Shown here: positions 59,678 to 64,000 of the stretch, one piece after another
How the letters are laid out: the number at the start of each line of letters is the position of its first letter
Position numbering within the stretch: position 1 is the first letter of the stretch
Assembly: GCF_004784465.1 (NCBI RefSeq)
Contig: NZ_SRRU01000014.1
Coordinates: 47,471 to 111,470, forward strand
Reading direction: 5' to 3'
Source of the DNA: Streptomyces griseoluteus
Lineage (GTDB): Bacteria; Actinomycetota; Actinomycetes; Streptomycetales; Streptomycetaceae
Length of the DNA stretch: 64,000 bases
Position numbers and translations under genes: made by a program
Notes under the pieces: model-generated
The model's database searches: none
What the model saw: only the letters and a program-made list of their open reading frames with translations
What the model was told of the DNA's origin: nothing

Positions 59678-61885
59678 TCAGCGGGCGGGCGTGAGCCAGA
59701 CCGTGGCGAGCGGCGGCAGCGTCAGCCGCAGCCGGCCGTCCTCCGGGCAGAGCTTGCCCGCGTCACCCACCTGGACACCGCTGCCGCCGTAGCGCACCGC
59801 GTCGGTGTTGAGCACCTCCTGCCAGGCGGTCACCTGCTCGGGTGCCCAGAGCCGGTAGTCCTCCCGGACGACAGGCGAGAAGTTGGACACCGCCAGCAGC
59901 GGGGTGCCGTCCTCGCCGTACCGGACGAACGCGAAGACGTTGTCGTCGGCCGCGTCGCACATCGACCACTGGAAGCCGGCCGGATCGGTGTCCCGCTGCC
60001 ACAGCGCCGGGGCGTCCCGGTACACCGTGTTCAGGTCCCGCACCAGGTCGCGCATGCCCCGGTGGTCGCCCGCCGAGTGGTAGTCGTCGCCCAGCAGCCA
60101 CCACTCGGGCCCGTGCTTCTCCGACCACTCGGCACCCTGTGCGAACTCCTGCCCCATGAACAGGAGTTGCTTGCCGGGGTGGGCCCACATGAAGCCCAGG
60201 TACGCCCGGTGGTTCGCGCGCCGCTGCCACCAGTCGCCGGGCATCTTGGACACCAGCGCCTGCTTGCCGTGCACGACCTCGTCGTGGGAGATGGGCAGCA
60301 CGTAGTTCTCGCTGTACGCGTACACCATCGAGAACGTCATCTCGTGGTGGTGGTACTTGCGGTGCACCGGCTCCTTCTGCACGTACTCCAGCGAGTCGTG
60401 CATCCAGCCCATGTTCCACTTCAGCCCGAACCCGAGACCGCCGCTGTCGGTCGGCCGGGTCACGCCCTCCCACGCCGTCGACTCCTCGGCGATCGTCACC
60501 ACACCCGGACAGCGCCGGTACACGGTCGCGTTCATCTCCTGGAGGAACGCCACCGCGTCCAGGTCCTCGCGCCCGCCGAAGACGTTCGGCGCCCACTGCC
60601 CGGAGTCACGCGAGTAGTCCAGGTAGAGCATCGAGGCCACGGCGTCCACGCGCAGCCCGTCGATGTGGAACTCCTCGCACCAGTACACCGCGTTGGCGAC
60701 CAGGAAGTTGCGCACCTCGGTCCGGCCGAAGTCGAACTCGTAGGTCCCCCAGTCCGGGTGCTCCGCCCGCCGGGAGTCTCCCGGCTCGTACAGCGGGTCC
60801 CCGTCGAACCGGGCCAGCGCCCAGTCGTCCTTGGGGAAGTGGGCCGGCACCCAGTCCATGATCACGCCGATGCCCGCCCGGTGCAGCGCGTCCACCAGGA
60901 ACTTGAAGTCGTCCGGCGACCCGAGCCGCGGGGTGGGCGCGTAGAACGAGGTGACCTGGTAGCCCCACGACCCGCTGAACGGGTGCCCGGCCACCGGCAT
61001 CAGCTCGACATGCGTGAAGCCCAGGTCCCGCACGTAAGCGGGCAGTTCCCCGGCCAGCTCGCGGTAGGTCAGCCCCGGCCGCCAGGACGGCAGATGCACC
61101 TCGTACACCGACATCGGAGCCCGGTGCACGGGGGTGTCGCCCCGGTGCGCCATCCACTCGGCGTCGTTCCACGCGTAGCGGGAGGAGGTGACGACCGAGG
61201 CGGTGTCCGGCGGGACCTCGGTGAGCCGGGCCATCGGGTCCGCCTTCAGGAACCGGTGGCCGTACCGCGAGGTGATCTCGAACTTGTACCTGGCGCCCTC
61301 ACCGATCCCCGGCAGGAACACCTCCCACACCCCGGCCGCGCCCAGCGAGCGCATCGGGTACTGGGTGCCGTCCCAGAAGGTGAACTCGCCGGCCAGCCGC
61401 ACTCCTTGGGCGTTCGGCGCCCACACGGTGAACCGGGTGCCCTGGACCCCTTCGTGGGTCATCGGCTCGGCGCCCAGCGCCTTCCACAGCTCCTCGTGCC
61501 GGCCCTCCCGGATCAGATGCAGATCCAGCTCACCGAGCGCGGGCGGGAAACGGTACGGGTCGTGCACCGTCTGCTCGCCGTCGTCGTAGGCCACCACCAG
61601 CTCGTACGCGGGGATCTCCGGGTACGGCAGCACGGCCGAGAAGAGACCGTCGCCCTCGGAGACGAGCGGCGAGCGCACCCCGTCGGCCAGGACGCTCACC
61701 TCCCGCGCGTTCGGGCGCAGGGCACGGAACAGGACGCCGCCCGGCACCGGGTGGGCGCCCAGCAGTGCGTGCGGGTCGTGATACGCGCCGCCCAGCAGGC
61801 GGTCGCGCTCCTCGCCCACGAGGGCAGTGCCCGAGGTGCGGACGGGGCCCGAGGTCTCGGGCAGCGAAGTGTCGCGCAGTGCCAT
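59678..61885 (-). CDS. glgB: 1,4-alpha-glucan branching enzyme GlgB
   Basis: A 735-residue GH13 branching enzyme. CBM48-like N-terminal domains (about 30-210) precede the (beta/alpha)8 core. Conserved sites are DWVPAHFPKDDWALARFDG, the nucleophile in DGLRVDAVASMLYLDYSR, the acid/base Glu in VTIAEESTAWEGV, and ISHDEVVHGK. It adds 1,6-branches to the glucan made by GlgE from maltose-1-phosphate. Last gene of the treS-mak-glgB unit: the stop of mak lies 3 bp before its start. ATG 61885 has GAGAGG upstream. Confidence 0.93.
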   Translation of the reverse strand: MALRDTSLPETSGPVRTSGTALVGEERDRLLGGAYHDPHALLGAHPVPGGVLFRALRPNAREVSVLADGVRSPLVSEGDGLFSAVLPYPEIPAYELVVAYDDGEQTVHDPYRFPPALGELDLHLIREGRHEELWKALGAEPMTHEGVQGTRFTVWAPNAQGVRLAGEFTFWDGTQYPMRSLGAAGVWEVFLPGIGEGARYKFEITSRYGHRFLKADPMARLTEVPPDTASVVTSSRYAWNDAEWMAHRGDTPVHRAPMSVYEVHLPSWRPGLTYRELAGELPAYVRDLGFTHVELMPVAGHPFSGSWGYQVTSFYAPTPRLGSPDDFKFLVDALHRAGIGVIMDWVPAHFPKDDWALARFDGDPLYEPGDSRRAEHPDWGTYEFDFGRTEVRNFLVANAVYWCEEFHIDGLRVDAVASMLYLDYSRDSGQWAPNVFGGREDLDAVAFLQEMNATVYRRCPGVVTIAEESTAWEGVTRPTDSGGLGFGLKWNMGWMHDSLEYVQKEPVHRKYHHHEMTFSMVYAYSENYVLPISHDEVVHGKQALVSKMPGDWWQRRANHRAYLGFMWAHPGKQLLFMGQEFAQGAEWSEKHGPEWWLLGDDYHSAGDHRGMRDLVRDLNTVYRDAPALWQRDTDPAGFQWSMCDAADDNVFAFVRYGEDGTPLLAVSNFSPVVREDYRLWAPEQVTAWQEVLNTDAVRYGGSGVQVGDAGKLCPEDGRLRLTLPPLATVWLTPAR

Positions 61886-61888
61886 GAT

Positions 61889-63253
61889 TCAGCCTCTCCA
61901 CTCGGCGAGCCGCTCGATGGCCGCCATCGGGACCGGAAGCCAGTCCGGCCGGTGTCTCGCCTCGTACAGCACCTCGTACACCGCCCTGTCCGTCTCGTGC
62001 GCGCGCAGCAGCGCGTGCTCCTTGCGTGGGTCCCAGCCCGCACGGGCCGCGTAGCCCGCGCAGAACGCCTCCCGGCAGCGGCTCGCCCACTCGGGCCGCC
62101 AGGGGCGGCGCTGCCGGGCCGCGTAGTCGAAGGAGCGCAGCATCCCGGCGATGTCACGCACCGGGGACTGCGCGGTCCGCCGCTCGGCGAGCGGACGGGA
62201 GGGCTCGCCCTCGAAGTCGATGACGAACCAGTCGGTCCCGGCACGCAGCACCTGACCCAGGTGCAGATCCCCGTGGACGCGCTGGGCGGCCGGACCGGAG
62301 TCGTGGGCGGCCAGCGCCCCGAACGCGGCCCTGAGGCCCGGCACATAGGGCCGCAGCCCCGGCACCGCCCGCGCCGCCGCGTCCAGCCGTACGCACATCG
62401 CGTCGGCCGTGACGCCGTTCTCGTCCCCGCCGGCCGCCGGGAACGCTCCGGCCAGGGCGAGGTGCACCTCGGCCATGGCACCGCCCAGCTCGCTCGCCTC
62501 GGTGGTGAAGCCGTCGCCCCGGGCCAGCGCCCCGAGCGCCAGTTCCCAGCCGTCGACCGCGTCCGGCAGGAACGGCTGGAGCACGCCCAGCGTGGCCGGG
62601 CGCGGCGCGGTGGTGCAGAACCACGCGACCGGCGCGGGCACCCGCGCACACCCCTGCGCGGCCAGTGCCTGCGGCACCTCCAGATCCGGATTGACGCCCG
62701 CCTGGATGCGGCGGAACAGCTTCAGGATGTACGAGTCGCCGTACACGATCGACGAGTTGGACTGCTCGCTGGTCAGCAGCCGGGGCGCGAGACCGCCGGG
62801 CACCTCGGCGGCCTCGTCCACCCCGAAGCGCAGCGGCCCCGCCTTGCCGGGCTGCCGCAGCCGCTCCAGCAGCAGGTGCGCGCAGCGCGGGTCGTGCAGC
62901 GCGTCGTACACGGCGAACCCCGCCAGCGGCCCGTGCTCGGCACGTCCGATGTAGGCCCGATCGAGGGCCGGCGCGGGCCGCTCGCGCACGCCGAGCAGCA
63001 GTTGGTAGCAGTCGCCGGGCGGGGGAGTGCCGCCGGGCGTGGGCACGGGAGCGTGCGAGGCGTTCACCAGCAGGTGCAGGCAGCCCGGGAACAGTTCGGT
63101 GACGGACAGCACCGACAGATCGGTGGCCGGGCGGTCCTTGCCCGCGAACCAGCGCTGCCGGGGCAGCCAGTCGCGCAGCAGGCCGCCGAGCGAGGCCAGG
63201 AGCCCGTCGGTACCGGTCGCCGCCGGGGGGCTGAGGGTGATGGTCTTCGGCAT
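61889..63253 (-). CDS. mak: Maltokinase Mak (Pep2-type)
   Basis: A 454-residue kinase that phosphorylates maltose to maltose-1-phosphate for GlgE. The N-terminal RDWLPRQRWFAGKDRPATDL is the maltokinase cap. The kinase core has RVHGDLHLGQVLRAGTDWFV and IDFEGEPSRPLAERR (catalytic Asp and metal-binding DFE). ATG 63253 lies 31 bp after the treS stop and 3 bp before glgB at its other end. In many actinobacteria treS and mak are fused or adjacent; here they are separate but neighbouring. Confidence 0.92.
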   Translation of the reverse strand: MPKTITLSPPAATGTDGLLASLGGLLRDWLPRQRWFAGKDRPATDLSVLSVTELFPGCLHLLVNASHAPVPTPGGTPPPGDCYQLLLGVRERPAPALDRAYIGRAEHGPLAGFAVYDALHDPRCAHLLLERLRQPGKAGPLRFGVDEAAEVPGGLAPRLLTSEQSNSSIVYGDSYILKLFRRIQAGVNPDLEVPQALAAQGCARVPAPVAWFCTTAPRPATLGVLQPFLPDAVDGWELALGALARGDGFTTEASELGGAMAEVHLALAGAFPAAGGDENGVTADAMCVRLDAAARAVPGLRPYVPGLRAAFGALAAHDSGPAAQRVHGDLHLGQVLRAGTDWFVIDFEGEPSRPLAERRTAQSPVRDIAGMLRSFDYAARQRRPWRPEWASRCREAFCAGYAARAGWDPRKEHALLRAHETDRAVYEVLYEARHRPDWLPVPMAAIERLAEWRG

Positions 63254-63284
63254 GGTGACGCGTCCTTTCCTCGGCGCCGGGCGC

Positions 63285-64000
<716 letters not shown>

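Overview
The window is very GC-rich with strong third-position GC bias, GTG/TTG starts, SigB/SigF-like sigma factors paired with HATPase anti-sigma-type proteins, and a TreS-maltokinase-GlgB (GlgE-pathway) cluster. Together these point to a Streptomyces chromosome (or a very close relative). I found no rRNA, tRNA, CRISPR array or intact transposon.

Region 1 to 23.4 kb is mostly typical Streptomyces chromosome. It holds the end of a probable adenosine deaminase, a DinB protein, a LysR/aldo-keto reductase divergent pair, an anti-sigma-like ATPase opposite a SigB/F-type sigma factor, two VOC proteins, an APH-like kinase and an RNase H with a zinc-ribbon-like tail. After these come a flavin monooxygenase, an MFS exporter/TetR operon with two tandem operators, a LysR/SDR pair, several membrane or hypothetical proteins, a TPR/polyprenyl-synthase operon with a three-half-site operator, an AIM24 protein, a secreted serine hydrolase and a secreted M4 protease.

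Region 23.4 to 33.9 kb looks like an inserted block. It opens with a shredded IS5-type transposase and an AT-rich stretch, then carries mntP (+). On the minus strand follow a GAF/LytTR regulator with katG, and a seven-gene operon: degenerate cupredoxin, PQQ-dependent dehydrogenase, pqqA, pqqB, pqqC, pqqD and pqqE. The dehydrogenase has the Asp-x-Asp signature of lanthanide-dependent quinoproteins. Neither it nor the cupredoxin has a visible signal peptide, and the cupredoxin has lost its copper ligands. pqqA (31 codons) was found by reading the minus strand. This block is the most unusual part of the window.

Region 34 to 50.9 kb holds an SGNH esterase and a three-gene redox-signalling operon (receiver-thioredoxin-reductase-like flavoprotein, cNMP-binding histidine kinase, UBP zinc finger) divergent from a universal stress protein. 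It continues with an MBL hydrolase, AlkB, a TetR/flavoprotein operon, a secreted M1 peptidase, a saccharopine-dehydrogenase-like enzyme, a TetR, a LysG/LysE pair, an MFS exporter and a cNMP-binding protein.

Region 51 to 64 kb holds a second anti-sigma-like ATPase/sigma pair behind a stress-type promoter candidate, a FUSC membrane protein, a type II NADH dehydrogenase, a third ATPase, an acyl-CoA ligase, and glgB, mak and the 3' part of treS. The last three make and extend alpha-glucan from trehalose/maltose-1-phosphate.
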